Notes: generated by a model not told the origin, from the letters alone. A stretch of DNA of 64,000 nucleotides from Roseateles sp. DAIF2 (GCF_015624425.1 NZ_CP049919.1:4092001-4156000); one strand, 5' to 3'. Positions 27,080-36,946 are shown, numbered from the stretch's first letter. Numbers and translations: made by a program.

Positions 27080-27790
27080 ATGACCAGCCTGCACGAGATG
27101 CTCGAGAAATCGATCTGGGGCCGCCAGCTCGGCGCTGCCGAGATGCAGCGGGTGCATGAACAGGCGCGCGAGCGCCATGTGGCGGCCGGCCAGCCGATGG
27201 TGCGCATGGGCGAGCCGGCCGAGCATTGGGTCGGACTGATCGCCGGCTTCGGCAAGATGAGCATCTGGAGCGCCGACGGCCGCGAGACCGCGCTGATCGG
27301 CACCGCGCCCGGCGGCTGGTTCGGCGAGGGCACCCTGATCAAGCGCGGCCGCTGGCAGTACGACGCGATGGCGCTGCGCGACACCCATCTGGCCTTGCTG
27401 CCGCGCGAGACCTTTGAGTGGCTGCGCGCCACCAGCCTGCCCTTCAACCATTACCTGCAGCATCTGATGAGCGCCCGCATGGGCTTCTTCATCGCCCAGA
27501 TCTGCCATGACCGGCTGCTCGACTCGACCGCCCGCGTCGCGCGCAGCCTGGCCGGGCTCTACAACCCCGAGCTCTACCCGGAGCCGAGCCTGTTCCTGGA
27601 CCTGCGCCAAGCCGAGGTCGCGCAACTGGCCGGCGTCTCGCGCCAGCGCGCCAACGCGGCGCTGCAGATCCTGGAGGAAGCTGGCCTGCTGCAGGTGGGC
27701 CGGCGCGGCATCGAGGTGCTGAGCCTGCAGGGGCTGCGCGACTATGCGCCCAACCCCTGCGCGCTCACGACACCAATGCGGGCGTCGTGA
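27080..27790 (+). CDS. Crp/Fnr-family transcriptional regulator
   Basis: A 236-aa regulator. It has an N-terminal cyclic-nucleotide-binding-like beta-barrel (about 25-125; VGLIAGFGKMSIWS, GGWFGEGTLIKRG) and a C-terminal winged helix (about 165-225) with VAQLAGVSRQRANAALQILEEAGLLQV. It has no Fnr-type N-terminal cysteine cluster. The cAMP-contact motif is not clearly conserved, so the effector is unknown. The last 26 bp overlap the end of the convergent RND transporter gene. Confidence 0.9.
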   Translation: MTSLHEMLEKSIWGRQLGAAEMQRVHEQARERHVAAGQPMVRMGEPAEHWVGLIAGFGKMSIWSADGRETALIGTAPGGWFGEGTLIKRGRWQYDAMALRDTHLALLPRETFEWLRATSLPFNHYLQHLMSARMGFFIAQICHDRLLDSTARVARSLAGLYNPELYPEPSLFLDLRQAEVAQLAGVSRQRANAALQILEEAGLLQVGRRGIEVLSLQGLRDYAPNPCALTTPMRAS

Positions 27791-30700
27791 TCTCGCCCGG
27801 TACGCGCTGGCGTGCGAACAGGGTGTACATGGTCGGCACGACGAAGATGGTCAGCAGGGTGCCGAAGCTCATGCCGCCGACGATCACCCAGCCGATCTGC
27901 TGACGGCTCTCCGCGCCGGCACCCGAGGCCAGCGCCAGCGGGATCGCGCCCAGCACCATTGCGCCGGTGGTCATCAGGATCGGGCGCAGGCGCAGCGCCG
28001 AGGCTTCGACCACCGCCTCGGTCAGGTCCTTGCCCTGCTGGCGCAGCTGGTTGCTGAACTCGACGATCAGGATGCCATGCTTGGTGATCAGGCCCACCAG
28101 GGTGATCAGGCCGATCTGCGAGTAGACGTTCAAGGTGCCGCCGCTCCACTGCAGCGCGGCCAGCGCGCCGACCATCGACAGCGGCACCGCCAGCATGATC
28201 ACGAAGGGGTCGATGAAGCTCTCGAACTGCGCCGCCAGCACCAGGAAGATGAACAAGAGGGCCAGCACGAACACCAGGCCCAGCGCGCCGCTGCTGCTCT
28301 TGTACTCGCGCGACACGCCGTTCAGCTCGGTCGCATAGCCCACCGGCAGGATCTCGCGCGCCTGCGCATCCATGAAGGCCAGCGCCTCGCCCAGCGCATA
28401 GCCGGGCGCCAGGTTGGCGGTGATCGAGACCGAGCGGCGCTGGTTGAAGTGGTTCAGCTCGCGCGGGCTGACCGCCTCGCGCACCTTCACCAGGCTGGCC
28501 AGCGGGATCATCACCTCGTTGCGGCCGCGCACGAACAGCTTCTCGATATGGTCCGGCGTGGTGCGGCCGGCATTGTCGGTCTGCACGATCACGTCGTACT
28601 GCTCGGCGTCGCGCTTGTAGCGCGTCACATTGCGGCCGCCCAGCATGGTCTCGACGGTGCGCGCCACCTGGTCGACATTGACGCCCAGGTCGGCCGCGCG
28701 CTCGCGGTCCACCTCCAGGAAGACCTCGGGCTTGTTCAGGCGCAGGTCGTTGTCCGGCTGCACGAAGCCGGGGTTCTTGGCCAGCGCGGCCATGAACTGC
28801 TGGGTCACGTTGGCCAGGTTGGCATAGCTGTCGCTGGTCACGATCACGAAGTTGATCGGCCGCTCGCGAAAGCCCTGCCCCAGGCTCGGCGGCGTGACCG
28901 GGAACACCGTGATGCCCGGCAGCCCCATCAGCTGCGGCTGCAGCCGGCGCGCCAGCTCCTGGGTGCTGATGCTGCGGTCGGTCCAGTCCACGGTGCGCAT
29001 GATCACGGTGGCCTGCGACACCGTCGAGCCGCCCGCGAACAGGAAGCGCCGGTCGAACTCCGGATAGCCGGCGCCGATGCGCTCGATCGCGTCCAGGTAG
29101 CGGCCGGTGAACTCCAGGGTCGCGCCGTCCGGCGCGCTGACCGGCATGAAGATCACGCCGCGATCCTCCAGCGGCGCCAGCTCGCTCTTGGCATGGGTGA
29201 ACAGCCACCAGCTGTAGGCGCCCGAGGCCACCATCACCGCCACCACCAGCCAGCGCGTGCGCAGCGCGAAGCGCAGCGCGCCCGCATAGCGCGCGCTGAT
29301 CCAGACCAGCACCGCCTCCATGCCGCGGTCGAAGCGGCTCGGATGATGGTTGTGGCGCAGCAGCTTGCTGCACATCATCGGCGTCAGGGTCAGCGCGACG
29401 AAGCCCGAGACGATCACCGCGCCGGCCAGGGTCAGCGCGAACTCGACGAACAGCCGCCCGGTGCGCCCCGGCGTGAAGGCCAGCGGCGCGAACACCGCGG
29501 CCAGGGTCATCGTCATCGCGACCACCGCGAAGCCGATCTCCTTGGCCCCCTTCAGCGCCGCCTGGAAGGGCGCCAGCCCCTCCTCGATATGGCGGAAGAT
29601 GTTCTCCAGCACCACGATCGCATCGTCCACCACCAGGCCGATCGCCAGCACCAGGGCCAACAGGGTCAGGGTGTTGACCGTGAAGCCCGCGGCCGCCATC
29701 AGCGCGAAGGAACCGATCAGGCTGACCGGAATCGTCACCAGCGGAATGATCGAGGCGCGCAGGGTGCGCAGGAACAGGAACACCACCAGGGCCACCAGCA
29801 CCACCGCCTCGGCGATGGTCTGGTAGACCGACTTGATCGAACGGTCGATGAAGACCGAGTTGTCGTTGGCCGGCAGCACCTTGACCGTGTCCGGCAGGTC
29901 CTGCTGCAGGCGCGGCATCATCTCGCGCACGCCGGCCGAGACCTCCAGCGGGTTCGCCGTGGCCTGGCGGATCACGCCCAGCGAGACCGAGGGCACGCCG
30001 TTCAGGCGCACACGCGAGCGCTCGCTGGCCGCGGCCTCCTCGATGCGCGCCACATCCTTGAGCCGCACCGTGAAGCCGTTGACCTGCCTCAGCGCCACCT
30101 CGGCGAACTGCGGCGCTGTGTTCAGGTCGGTGCGCGCGGTCACGTTGAACTCGCGCTGCTGGCTCTCGATGCGGCCGGCCGGCACCTCCAGGTTCTGGCG
30201 CCGCAGCGCGTCCTCGACATCCTGCACCGTCAGCTTGTAGGCCGCCAGGCGGTCGGCATCGAGCCAGACGCGCATCGAATACTTGCGGTCGCCGCCGATC
30301 TGCACATCCGCCACGCCCGGCACGGTCTGCAGGCGCGGCTTGACGACGCGGTTCACCAGATCGGTGATCTGCAGCGGGTCCAGCGTGTCGCTGGTGAAGG
30401 CGAGCCAGATGGTCGGCGTCGCGTCGGCCTCGACCTTGGCGACGATGGGCTCGTCCACCGCGTCCGGCAGCCGGCCGCGCACGCGCGAGACGCGGTCGCG
30501 CACATCGGCCGCGGCGTCGTCCGGGCTCTTCTCCAGCTTGAAGCGCACCGTGATCTGGCTCTGCTCGGAGCGCGAGATCGAGGTCAGGATGTCGACGCCG
30601 TCGATGCCGGCGATCGAGTCCTCCAGCGGCTTGGTGACCTGGGTCTCGATCACCTCGGAGGAGGCGCCGACCAGGCGGGTGCTGACCGTCACCACCGGCT

Positions 30701-30824
30701 CGTCGATGCGCGGGTATTCGCGCAGCGACAGCTTGCCGAAGGACACGATGCCCACCAGCACCAGCAGCAGGGACATCACGGTCGCGAAGACCGGCCGGCG
30801 GATCGAGGTTTCGGAGATGCGCAT
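27765..30824 (-). CDS. RND efflux transporter permease (HAE1 type)
   Basis: A 1019-aa inner-membrane pump subunit of the AcrB/MexB superfamily. It starts MRISETSIRRPVFATVMSLL, the classical first transmembrane helix. It has two repeats of TM1-periplasmic loop-TM2-6. The proton-relay segment includes LVLAIGLVVDDAIVVLEN in TM4. The C-terminal half contains GLITKHGILIVEFSNQLR. It exports drugs or lipophilic compounds with the adjacent fusion protein, 13 bp upstream, and an outer-membrane channel that must be encoded elsewhere. Substrate not predictable. Confidence 0.95.
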   Translation of the reverse strand: MRISETSIRRPVFATVMSLLLVLVGIVSFGKLSLREYPRIDEPVVTVSTRLVGASSEVIETQVTKPLEDSIAGIDGVDILTSISRSEQSQITVRFKLEKSPDDAAADVRDRVSRVRGRLPDAVDEPIVAKVEADATPTIWLAFTSDTLDPLQITDLVNRVVKPRLQTVPGVADVQIGGDRKYSMRVWLDADRLAAYKLTVQDVEDALRRQNLEVPAGRIESQQREFNVTARTDLNTAPQFAEVALRQVNGFTVRLKDVARIEEAAASERSRVRLNGVPSVSLGVIRQATANPLEVSAGVREMMPRLQQDLPDTVKVLPANDNSVFIDRSIKSVYQTIAEAVVLVALVVFLFLRTLRASIIPLVTIPVSLIGSFALMAAAGFTVNTLTLLALVLAIGLVVDDAIVVLENIFRHIEEGLAPFQAALKGAKEIGFAVVAMTMTLAAVFAPLAFTPGRTGRLFVEFALTLAGAVIVSGFVALTLTPMMCSKLLRHNHHPSRFDRGMEAVLVWISARYAGALRFALRTRWLVVAVMVASGAYSWWLFTHAKSELAPLEDRGVIFMPVSAPDGATLEFTGRYLDAIERIGAGYPEFDRRFLFAGGSTVSQATVIMRTVDWTDRSISTQELARRLQPQLMGLPGITVFPVTPPSLGQGFRERPINFVIVTSDSYANLANVTQQFMAALAKNPGFVQPDNDLRLNKPEVFLEVDRERAADLGVNVDQVARTVETMLGGRNVTRYKRDAEQYDVIVQTDNAGRTTPDHIEKLFVRGRNEVMIPLASLVKVREAVSPRELNHFNQRRSVSITANLAPGYALGEALAFMDAQAREILPVGYATELNGVSREYKSSSGALGLVFVLALLFIFLVLAAQFESFIDPFVIMLAVPLSMVGALAALQWSGGTLNVYSQIGLITLVGLITKHGILIVEFSNQLRQQGKDLTEAVVEASALRLRPILMTTGAMVLGAIPLALASGAGAESRQQIGWVIVGGMSFGTLLTIFVVPTMYTLFARQRVPGEITTPALVS

Positions 30825-30837
30825 GGCCCCGCCCCCT

Positions 30838-32016
30838 TCAGCGGCTGGCGACCGCGCCGGCCGGCTTGGCCGGGGCGGGCTTGCCGGCATCCAGCTCGAC
30901 CACCTTGACCGGCTGCGATTCGCCGCGCATCAGCCGTGCCTGGCCGGCCGTCACCACCAGATCGTCGGCCTGGACGCCGCCCAGCAGCTCCACCTTGCCC
31001 GGCACGCGCATGCCCAGCCTGGCCTCGATGCGCTCGGACATCAGGCCCTTCTCGGTGCGCGCCAGGCGGATCACATATTGCTTGCCGCCCTGCGGCACCA
31101 GCGCCTCCTCGGGCACGACCAGCGCCTGCTCGCGCAGCGCGAACACCACCCGCACCCGGGCGAACAGCCCGCTGCGCAGCGTGGCCGTGTCACCCTGCAC
31201 CCGCGCGCGCACCAGCATCGAGCGGCCGTTGGTGTCCAGCTGCGCATCCAGCGCCTCGATGCGGGCCTTGAATTCCTGGCCCGGCAGCGCGTCCAGCTGC
31301 ATGCCCACGTCCTGGCCCAGGCGCAGGCGCGGCACGAAGCGCTCCGGCAGGCGGAAGTCGACCCACATCGTCGAGGCATCCTCGACGCTGACCAGGTCGC
31401 TGCCGTCCTTCACATAGTCGCCCAGGTTGACCAGGCGGATGCCGGCCACGCCGTCGAAGGGCGCCCGCACCTGCAGCCGGTCCAGCTGCGCCTTGGCCAG
31501 CGCCACCTTGGCCTCGGCCACCTTCAGGGTCGCCTCGGCCTGGTCCACCACGCTGGGCGAGACGAAGCTCTGCGCCAGCAGCTCGCGGTTGCGCTGCAGC
31601 TGGGTGCGCGCGATGCCCTCCTGGGCCTCGGCCTCCTGCAGCTGCGCCGCCTGCAGCGCATCGTCCAGCTGCACCAGCAGCTGGCCGCGGCGCACGCGCT
31701 GGCCGTCGGTGAAACCGAGCTTGGTGATGCGGCCGCTGACCTCGGGCTTCAGGACCACCGCCTGGCGCGCCCGCAGGGTGCCGACCGCCTGGGCATCGTC
31801 GGCCAGGGCCTGGGCCTGCACCCGACCCACCTCGACCGCCACCGGCCCACCGCCGCCGCCAACACCGCCACCTGCCGGCGCGCTGGCGCGCGCACCGGGC
31901 GCGGCCAGACCGACCGCCCCGGCCTGGCCGGGCTGCTTCTGCCACCACCAGGCAAAGAGGCTCAGGCCGGCAAGCGCGGCCACCGCAACGACGCTATGTA
32001 GTTTTTTGAAACTCAT
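30838..32016 (-). CDS. RND efflux periplasmic adaptor (membrane fusion protein)
   Basis: A 392-aa adaptor. It has an N-terminal membrane anchor (VVAVAALAGLSLFAWWW) and a Gly/Ala-rich spacer. The lipoyl half-motifs are VVLKPEVSGRITKLGFTDGQ and VRAPFDGVAGIRLVNLGDYV, flanking an alpha-hairpin rich in Ala/Gln/Glu (about 115-175). Beta-barrel and membrane-proximal domains follow. It joins the RND pump to an outer-membrane channel. It is first in the two-gene operon. Confidence 0.94.
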   Translation of the reverse strand: MSFKKLHSVVAVAALAGLSLFAWWWQKQPGQAGAVGLAAPGARASAPAGGGVGGGGGPVAVEVGRVQAQALADDAQAVGTLRARQAVVLKPEVSGRITKLGFTDGQRVRRGQLLVQLDDALQAAQLQEAEAQEGIARTQLQRNRELLAQSFVSPSVVDQAEATLKVAEAKVALAKAQLDRLQVRAPFDGVAGIRLVNLGDYVKDGSDLVSVEDASTMWVDFRLPERFVPRLRLGQDVGMQLDALPGQEFKARIEALDAQLDTNGRSMLVRARVQGDTATLRSGLFARVRVVFALREQALVVPEEALVPQGGKQYVIRLARTEKGLMSERIEARLGMRVPGKVELLGGVQADDLVVTAGQARLMRGESQPVKVVELDAGKPAPAKPAGAVASR

Positions 32017-32155
32017 GCTGCAAATTTCTCCGACCGCGCACTGTAGCGGCGAAGCCCGGCGCGGGCCTCGGGAGAAACTTGCCTTTAGGGCTCAAATCGG
32101 GAATGGGTGGTATGAAAAGCGTTTTGGGGCGCATAACGCGCAACACCCGGGGGTC

Positions 32156-32626
32156 TCAGATCGAGGCCACGCCCTTGTTGGCCAGCGCGTCGGCACGCTC
32201 GTTGCCGGGATCGCCGGCATGGCCCTTGACCCAGCGCCAGTCCACCTCGTGCAGCTTGCGCAGCGCATCCAGGCGCTGCCACAGCTCGGCGTTCTTGACC
32301 GGCTTGCCGTCGGCGGTCTTCCAGCCGCGGCGCTGCCAGCCCGAGATCCATTCGGTCATGCCCTTGCGCACGTACTCGCTGTCGGTATAGATCGTGATCT
32401 TGCAGCTGCGCTTCAGCGAGGCCAGGGCCTCGATCGGGGCGGTCAGCTCCATGCGGTTGTTGGTCGTGTTGCGCTCGCCGCCGAACAGCTCCTTCTCATG
32501 CTCGCCGGCCTTCAGCCAGGCGCCCCAGCCGCCGGGGCCCGGGTTGCCCTTGCAGGCGCCGTCGGTGTAGATGATCACCACCGGTTTCTGGATCGCCGCT
32601 GCCGGCTTGTTCTCGCTGCTCGTCAT
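32156..32626 (-). CDS. rnhA: Ribonuclease HI
   Basis: A 156-aa enzyme that cleaves RNA in RNA-DNA hybrids. All catalytic acids are present: Asp22 in [12 protein letters not shown], Glu60 in [12 protein letters not shown], Asp82 in IYTDSEYV and Asp146 in NERADALA. A 15-residue N-terminal extension precedes the core. It lies downstream of the yafS-like methyltransferase, matching the conserved gloB-yafS-rnhA neighbourhood of E. coli, though dnaQ is not next to it here. Confidence 0.97.
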   Translation of the reverse strand: MTSSENKPAAAIQKPVVIIYTDGACKGNPGPGGWGAWLKAGEHEKELFGGERNTTNNRMELTAPIEALASLKRSCKITIYTDSEYVRKGMTEWISGWQRRGWKTADGKPVKNAELWQRLDALRKLHEVDWRWVKGHAGDPGNERADALANKGVASI

Positions 32627-32650
32627 TCGCTCGTACTCGGTTCTATCTAT

Positions 32651-33511
32651 CTATCGATCAATCTTGTGATGCTGGTGCAGGGCCACGGCCGCGCGTGCCT
32701 GCTTGGCCCGGGCCGGCTGGCGCGCCAGGCCCACCAGGCGCATGCCATGCACGCGCTTGACCGCCACCAGGAAGTAGCAGGCCCCCAGCACCGGCCACCA
32801 GCGCTGGCCCACGTTCTCCAGCCAGCGCCAGCGCGCCAGCCATTTGTCGCTCTTCAGCGGCGGCGCATAGGCGCCGAACTGCGCGCCCTCGACCTCGAAG
32901 CTCAAGAGGCGCAGCCAGTCGCGCAGCCGCCAGTAGCCGATGAAGTCGCCGGCGGCCGGCAGGTACAGCGGCGGACTCGCCGCCGGCAGCCGCAGCTGCA
33001 GGCGGCCGAGATTCTGCCTCAGCCCCCAGGCGCTGGCCGGGTTGATACCCAGGATCACCAGCCGCCCCTCGGGCCGCAGCACCCGCTCCACCTCGCGCAG
33101 GGTGCGGTGCGGGTCGGGCGCGAACTCCAGCGTGTGCGGCAGCACCACCAGGTCCAGGCTGGCCGCCTCGAAGGGCAAGGCGTCGAACTCGCTGAACAGC
33201 GAGGCGCCGCCCGGCGCCAGCAGGCTGTCGCTGCCAAACTGGCTGAAGCCGGACTGCGCCGCATCCACCGGCGGCACGCTGGCCTGCCAGTCGGCCGCGG
33301 CCTGGTCCGGATGCTCCAGCGCCAGCCAGCGGTGCGGCATCCGGTTGGCGCGCAGGCCCTGCAGCTCCGGCAGGCCCAGCTGCAGCGCATGAAAACCGAA
33401 CAGGTCCGCCACTGCCAGGTCCAGCCGCGCCTGCTCCCAGGCCAGCAGGTAGCGCCCGGGCGGGGTCCGCAGCCAGGCGGCCAACTCTACAATTGCTGCT
33501 TCTCGCGTCAT
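32651..33511 (-). CDS. Class I SAM-dependent methyltransferase (YafS-like)
   Basis: A 286-aa protein with a methyltransferase_11-type domain. FDALPFEAASLDLVVLPHTLEF covers the motif around the SAM acidic loop and post-motif strand, and RTLREVERVLRPEGRLVILGI is motif III. Position between gloB and rnhA parallels E. coli yafS. The substrate is unknown. The start is taken at 33511; an ATG at 33523 is also possible. Both lie in CATG palindromes shared with the divergent gloB start region. Three tandem CTAT units overlap the stop. Confidence 0.85.
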   Translation of the reverse strand: MTREAAIVELAAWLRTPPGRYLLAWEQARLDLAVADLFGFHALQLGLPELQGLRANRMPHRWLALEHPDQAAADWQASVPPVDAAQSGFSQFGSDSLLAPGGASLFSEFDALPFEAASLDLVVLPHTLEFAPDPHRTLREVERVLRPEGRLVILGINPASAWGLRQNLGRLQLRLPAASPPLYLPAAGDFIGYWRLRDWLRLLSFEVEGAQFGAYAPPLKSDKWLARWRWLENVGQRWWPVLGACYFLVAVKRVHGMRLVGLARQPARAKQARAAVALHQHHKIDR

Positions 33512-33521
33512 GGAACTCTGC

Positions 33522-34319
33522 ATGGGCCTGCAACTGGTCGCTCTGCCCGCCTTCACCGACAACTACATCTGGATGCTGCACGATAGCGGCGAGGCCCTGG
33601 TGGTTGATCCCGGCGCGGCCGCTCCGGTGCTGGATGCCCTGCATCGCCTGGGCCTGGCCCTTGCCGGCATTCTAGTGACCCACCACCATGGCGACCATGT
33701 CGGCGGTCTGGCCGAACTGCTGCCGCGCCTGACCGGCCGGGTGCACGGCCCGGCGCGCGAGAACATCCCGGCGCCGGCCGGGCGCTTCCAGGCCCTGGGC
33801 GACGGCGACCGCGTCGAGCTGCTGGGCCAGCGCTTCGAGGTGCTGGACGTGCCGGGCCATACCGCCGGGCATATCGCCTTCTTCGGCGCCAAGATCGACG
33901 GCGCGCCGCTGCTGTTCTGCGGCGACACCCTGTTCTCCGGCGGCTGCGGCAGGCTGTTCGAGGGCACGCCGGCGCAGATGGCCGGCTCGCTGGGCCGCCT
34001 GGCGGCGCTGCCCGGGAATACCCGCATCTGCTGCGCCCACGAATACACCTTGTCGAATCTGCGCTTTGCGCAGACCATTGAGCCCGCGAACGAGGCGCTC
34101 GCCGCTTACCGGGCCTGGTGCGAGTCCCGCCGCGCGCAGGATCTGCCGACCCTGCCCTCCAGCATCGGGCAGGAGCAAGCCATCAACCCCTTTTTGCGCT
34201 GCGCGCAGCCGGCCGTGCAGGCCGCCGCCGCCGCGCATCTGCAGCAACCCCTGACCGCGATGACCGACCCGGTCGCGGTGTTCGCCACCCTGCGGCAATG
34301 GAAGAACGAATTCCGATGA
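33522..34319 (+). CDS. gloB: Hydroxyacylglutathione hydrolase (glyoxalase II)
   Basis: A 265-aa metallo-beta-lactamase-fold enzyme that hydrolyses S-lactoylglutathione to D-lactate and glutathione in methylglyoxal detoxification. The two-metal site is complete: THHHGDH (His54-His59), the His in VLDVPGHTAGH, the bridging Asp in FCGDTLF, and the His in CCAHEYT. The ATG at 33522 gives the usual start just before LPAFTDNYIW; one at 33510 is also in frame. A TACAAT (33488-33493) could serve as a -10 box. Its stop overlaps the mltD start (ATGA). Confidence 0.96.
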   Translation: MGLQLVALPAFTDNYIWMLHDSGEALVVDPGAAAPVLDALHRLGLALAGILVTHHHGDHVGGLAELLPRLTGRVHGPARENIPAPAGRFQALGDGDRVELLGQRFEVLDVPGHTAGHIAFFGAKIDGAPLLFCGDTLFSGGCGRLFEGTPAQMAGSLGRLAALPGNTRICCAHEYTLSNLRFAQTIEPANEALAAYRAWCESRRAQDLPTLPSSIGQEQAINPFLRCAQPAVQAAAAAHLQQPLTAMTDPVAVFATLRQWKNEFR

Positions 34320-35938
34320 AGTCCAAGACCCCCGCCCCATCCCGCCTCAGCAGCCTGGCGTTGGCCAGCCTCGCCGCCCTGCTGAGCGCCTGCGCCAGCC
34401 TGCCGCCGCAGTCCGCCACCAGCCCCGCGACCCCGCCCGCCGCGCCGCATGCCGCCGCCCCCGCCGCGGCGCCGGTGCTGGCGCCGCTGGACCTGGGCCA
34501 GCCGGCCCCGGCGGCCGCGCCGCAGGCCATGCCCCAGGTCGAGGACAGTCTGGACCCCGGCGTCAGCATCAACCTGGACGACAGCGCCGCGCGCGCCGAC
34601 CTGTGGGCGCGGCTGCGCGACGGCTTCGCGATGCCTGACCTGCAGAACGAGCTGGTCGGCCGTGCCGAGAGCTGGTACAGCGACCGCCCCGACTATGTGG
34701 CCCGCATGACCGAGCGCGGCAGCCGCTACCTCTATCACATCGTCGCCGAGGTCGAGAAGCGCAAGATGCCGATGGAGCTGGCCCTGCTGCCCTTCATCGA
34801 GAGCGCCTTCAACCCGCAGGCCCTGTCCAGCGCCAAGGCCTCCGGCATGTGGCAGTTCATGCCCGCCACCGGGCGCGATTTCGACCTGAAGCAGAACATC
34901 TTCCGCGACGACCGCCGCGACGTGCTGGCCTCGACCCGCGCCGCGCTGGACTATCTGGGCCGCCTGCACGCGATGTTCGGCGACTGGCATCTGGCGCTGG
35001 CCGCCTACAACTGGGGCCAGGGCAATGTGCAGCGCGCGATCAAGCGCAACGAGAAGGCCGGCCTGCCGACCGACTACGAGAGCCTGCGCATGCCCGACGA
35101 GACTCGTTATTACGTGCCCAAGCTGCAGGCCGTGAAGAACATCGTGCTGCGCCCGCAGGCTTATGCGCTGGCGCTGCCGCCGGTCGCCAACCACCCCTAT
35201 TTCCTCAGCGTCGCGATCGACCGCGACATCGACGTCGAGGTGGCCGCGCGCCTGGCCGCGATGTCGCCGGAGGCCTTCAAGCAGTTCAACCCGCAGGCCA
35301 ACAAGCCGGTGCTGCTGGCCGCCGCCGGCACCCAGGTGCTGCTGCCCTACGACAACGCCGACGCCTTCGCCCGCAACCTGGCCACGCACCGCGGCCCGCT
35401 GGCCAGCTGGACCGCCTGGGTCGTGCCCAAGACCATGAAGCCGGCCGACGCCGCCAAGCAGGTCGGCATGAGCGAGGCCCTGCTGCGCGAGCTCAACCGC
35501 ATCCCACCGCGCATGCTGGTCAAGGCCGGCTCCACCCTGCTGGTGCCGCGCAGCGGCAAGCGCGACCAGGACGTCTCCGAGCATCTGGCCGAGAACGCCA
35601 GCATCAGCCTGGCGCCCGATGTGCCGCCGCTGCGCCGCGTCAGCCTGAAGGCCGGCAAGGGCGACACGGTGGCCTCGGTGGCGCGCCGCTACAAGGTCAG
35701 CGCCGAGCAGGTCGCGCAGTGGAACAAGGTCTCGGCCAAGGCCAGCTTCAAGCCCGGCCAGACCCTGGTGGTCTACACCGCCGGCGGCACCCGCGTGGCC
35801 GCCAGCGGCTCGAGCGGCCGCGCGACCAAGGCCGTCAAGAGCGGCCGGGCCGGCGCCAAGGTGGCCAAGGGCGGCGCCCGCAGCGCCGGCGTCAAGACCG
35901 CCCGCGCCGCCGCGGCGCAGAAGCCCGGCAAGCGCTGA
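34316..35938 (+). CDS. mltD: Membrane-bound lytic murein transglycosylase D with LysM domains
   Basis: A 540-aa lipoprotein. The signal peptide ends in LLSAC, so Cys27 is lipidated. An Ala/Pro-rich linker of about 65 residues precedes the SLT domain (about 100-260), with the catalytic Glu in FIESAFNPQA (about 162) followed by SGMWQFMPATGR and AAYNWGQGNVQRAI. C-terminal LysM-like units bind peptidoglycan (about 365-410 and 450-495). A basic tail of Lys/Ala/Gly ends the protein. It cleaves glycan strands to 1,6-anhydro products. It is coupled to gloB, a common proteobacterial pairing. Confidence 0.95.
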   Translation: MKSKTPAPSRLSSLALASLAALLSACASLPPQSATSPATPPAAPHAAAPAAAPVLAPLDLGQPAPAAAPQAMPQVEDSLDPGVSINLDDSAARADLWARLRDGFAMPDLQNELVGRAESWYSDRPDYVARMTERGSRYLYHIVAEVEKRKMPMELALLPFIESAFNPQALSSAKASGMWQFMPATGRDFDLKQNIFRDDRRDVLASTRAALDYLGRLHAMFGDWHLALAAYNWGQGNVQRAIKRNEKAGLPTDYESLRMPDETRYYVPKLQAVKNIVLRPQAYALALPPVANHPYFLSVAIDRDIDVEVAARLAAMSPEAFKQFNPQANKPVLLAAAGTQVLLPYDNADAFARNLATHRGPLASWTAWVVPKTMKPADAAKQVGMSEALLRELNRIPPRMLVKAGSTLLVPRSGKRDQDVSEHLAENASISLAPDVPPLRRVSLKAGKGDTVASVARRYKVSAEQVAQWNKVSAKASFKPGQTLVVYTAGGTRVAASGSSGRATKAVKSGRAGAKVAKGGARSAGVKTARAAAAQKPGKR

Positions 35939-35939
35939 C

Positions 35940-36329
35940 CTAGACGAAGAACAGGGCCACGCCGCTGCCGAAGGCGGCGGCCCAGGCCAGCGAACGCAGG
36001 TTCGCCTGGTCGGCCAGATACAGGCCGATATAGATCAGCCGGAAGGTCAGGAAGGACAGCGCCAGCATGTCGATGCGCGCCTGGTCGCCACCCATTTGCT
36101 GGGCCGCCAGCACGCCGGCGATGAACAGCGGCAGCGCCTCGAAGCTGTTGGCCTGCGCCGCATTGGCGCGCGCCTGCCAGCCGCCCTGGCGCGCCAGCCA
36201 GTCGCGCGGGTTGTGGTTGTCGAAGCCGCCGTCGCGGCGGCGCTTGCCGAAGCCCTTGGACTTGGCCAGGCCCGCGCAGGCGATCGGCAGCGCGCAGGCC
36301 ACCAGGATGCAGTAGTTGGCAACGCTCAT
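35940..36329 (-). CDS. MAPEG-family membrane protein
   Basis: A 129-aa protein with four hydrophobic helices. It contains the MAPEG-type region FDNHNPRDWLARQGGWQARANAAQ followed by NSFEALPLFIAGVL, in which the ANAAQANSFE segment is the family core. Bacterial members are related to glutathione transferases of eicosanoid metabolism, but their roles are mostly unknown. It ends 1 bp from the convergent mltD stop and lies just downstream of recR, so it may be on the dnaX-ybaB-recR transcript. Confidence 0.86.
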   Translation of the reverse strand: MSVANYCILVACALPIACAGLAKSKGFGKRRRDGGFDNHNPRDWLARQGGWQARANAAQANSFEALPLFIAGVLAAQQMGGDQARIDMLALSFLTFRLIYIGLYLADQANLRSLAWAAAFGSGVALFFV

Positions 36330-36354
36330 CGCGTGAGGGCTCCTTGTTGGCTTC

Positions 36355-36936
36355 CTATCGGCGGTCGACCAGGGCATGGGCGATCGTGCCCAGGTCCACA
36401 TATTCCAGCTCGCTGCCCACCGGCACGCCGCGCGCCAGGCGCGTGGCCTTGATGCCGCGCGAGCGCAGCGCCTCGGCCAGCACATGGGCGGTGGCCTCGC
36501 CCTCGGCGGTGAAGCTGGTGGCCAGGATCACCTCCTCCACCGCCGGCTCGGCCGCGCGCGCCAGCAGCTGCTCGGCGCCGATGGCCTGGGTCGACAGCCC
36601 GTCCAGCGGGCTGAGCCGGCCCTGCAGCACGAAGTAGAAGCCGCGGAACGAGTTGGTGCGCTCCAGCGCGGCCTGGTCGGCCGGGCTTTCCACCACGCAC
36701 AGCAGGCGCGCGTCGCGCTCGGCATCGCTGCAGATCGCGCAGACCGGTGCCTCGCTGAAGGTGTGGCAGCGCTGGCAATGGCGCACCTGCTCCATCGCCG
36801 CGCTCAGCGCCGCGGCGATGCCGCGCGCGCCCTCGCGGTCATGCTGCAGCAGGTGGTAGGCCATGCGCTGGGCCGATTTCTGGCCCACGCCGGGCAGGCG
36901 CTTGAGCGCCTCGATCAGCTGTTCGAGAACGGTCAA
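36355..36936 (-). CDS. recR: Recombination mediator protein RecR
   Basis: A 193-aa DNA repair protein acting with RecF/RecO in gap repair. It has an N-terminal helix-hairpin-helix ([20 protein letters not shown]), a four-Cys zinc finger ([16 protein letters not shown]) and a Toprim domain ([16 protein letters not shown]). The only reasonable start is TTG at 36936, 10 bp after the ybaB stop, with no strong ribosome site, which suggests translational coupling. dnaX-ybaB-recR is a near-universal order. Confidence 0.96.
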   Translation of the reverse strand: MTVLEQLIEALKRLPGVGQKSAQRMAYHLLQHDREGARGIAAALSAAMEQVRHCQRCHTFSEAPVCAICSDAERDARLLCVVESPADQAALERTNSFRGFYFVLQGRLSPLDGLSTQAIGAEQLLARAAEPAVEEVILATSFTAEGEATAHVLAEALRSRGIKATRLARGVPVGSELEYVDLGTIAHALVDRR

Positions 36937-36946
36937 GATGACCGGG

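Noticed and set aside
27744..30908. A plus-strand open frame over the RND permease
   Set aside because: Same composition effect; the translation is His/Gln/Arg-rich and the permease on the other strand is unambiguous.
32643..32654. Tandem CTAT repeat at the end of the methyltransferase gene
   Set aside because: Only three units, at the stop codon; too short to propose phase variation.
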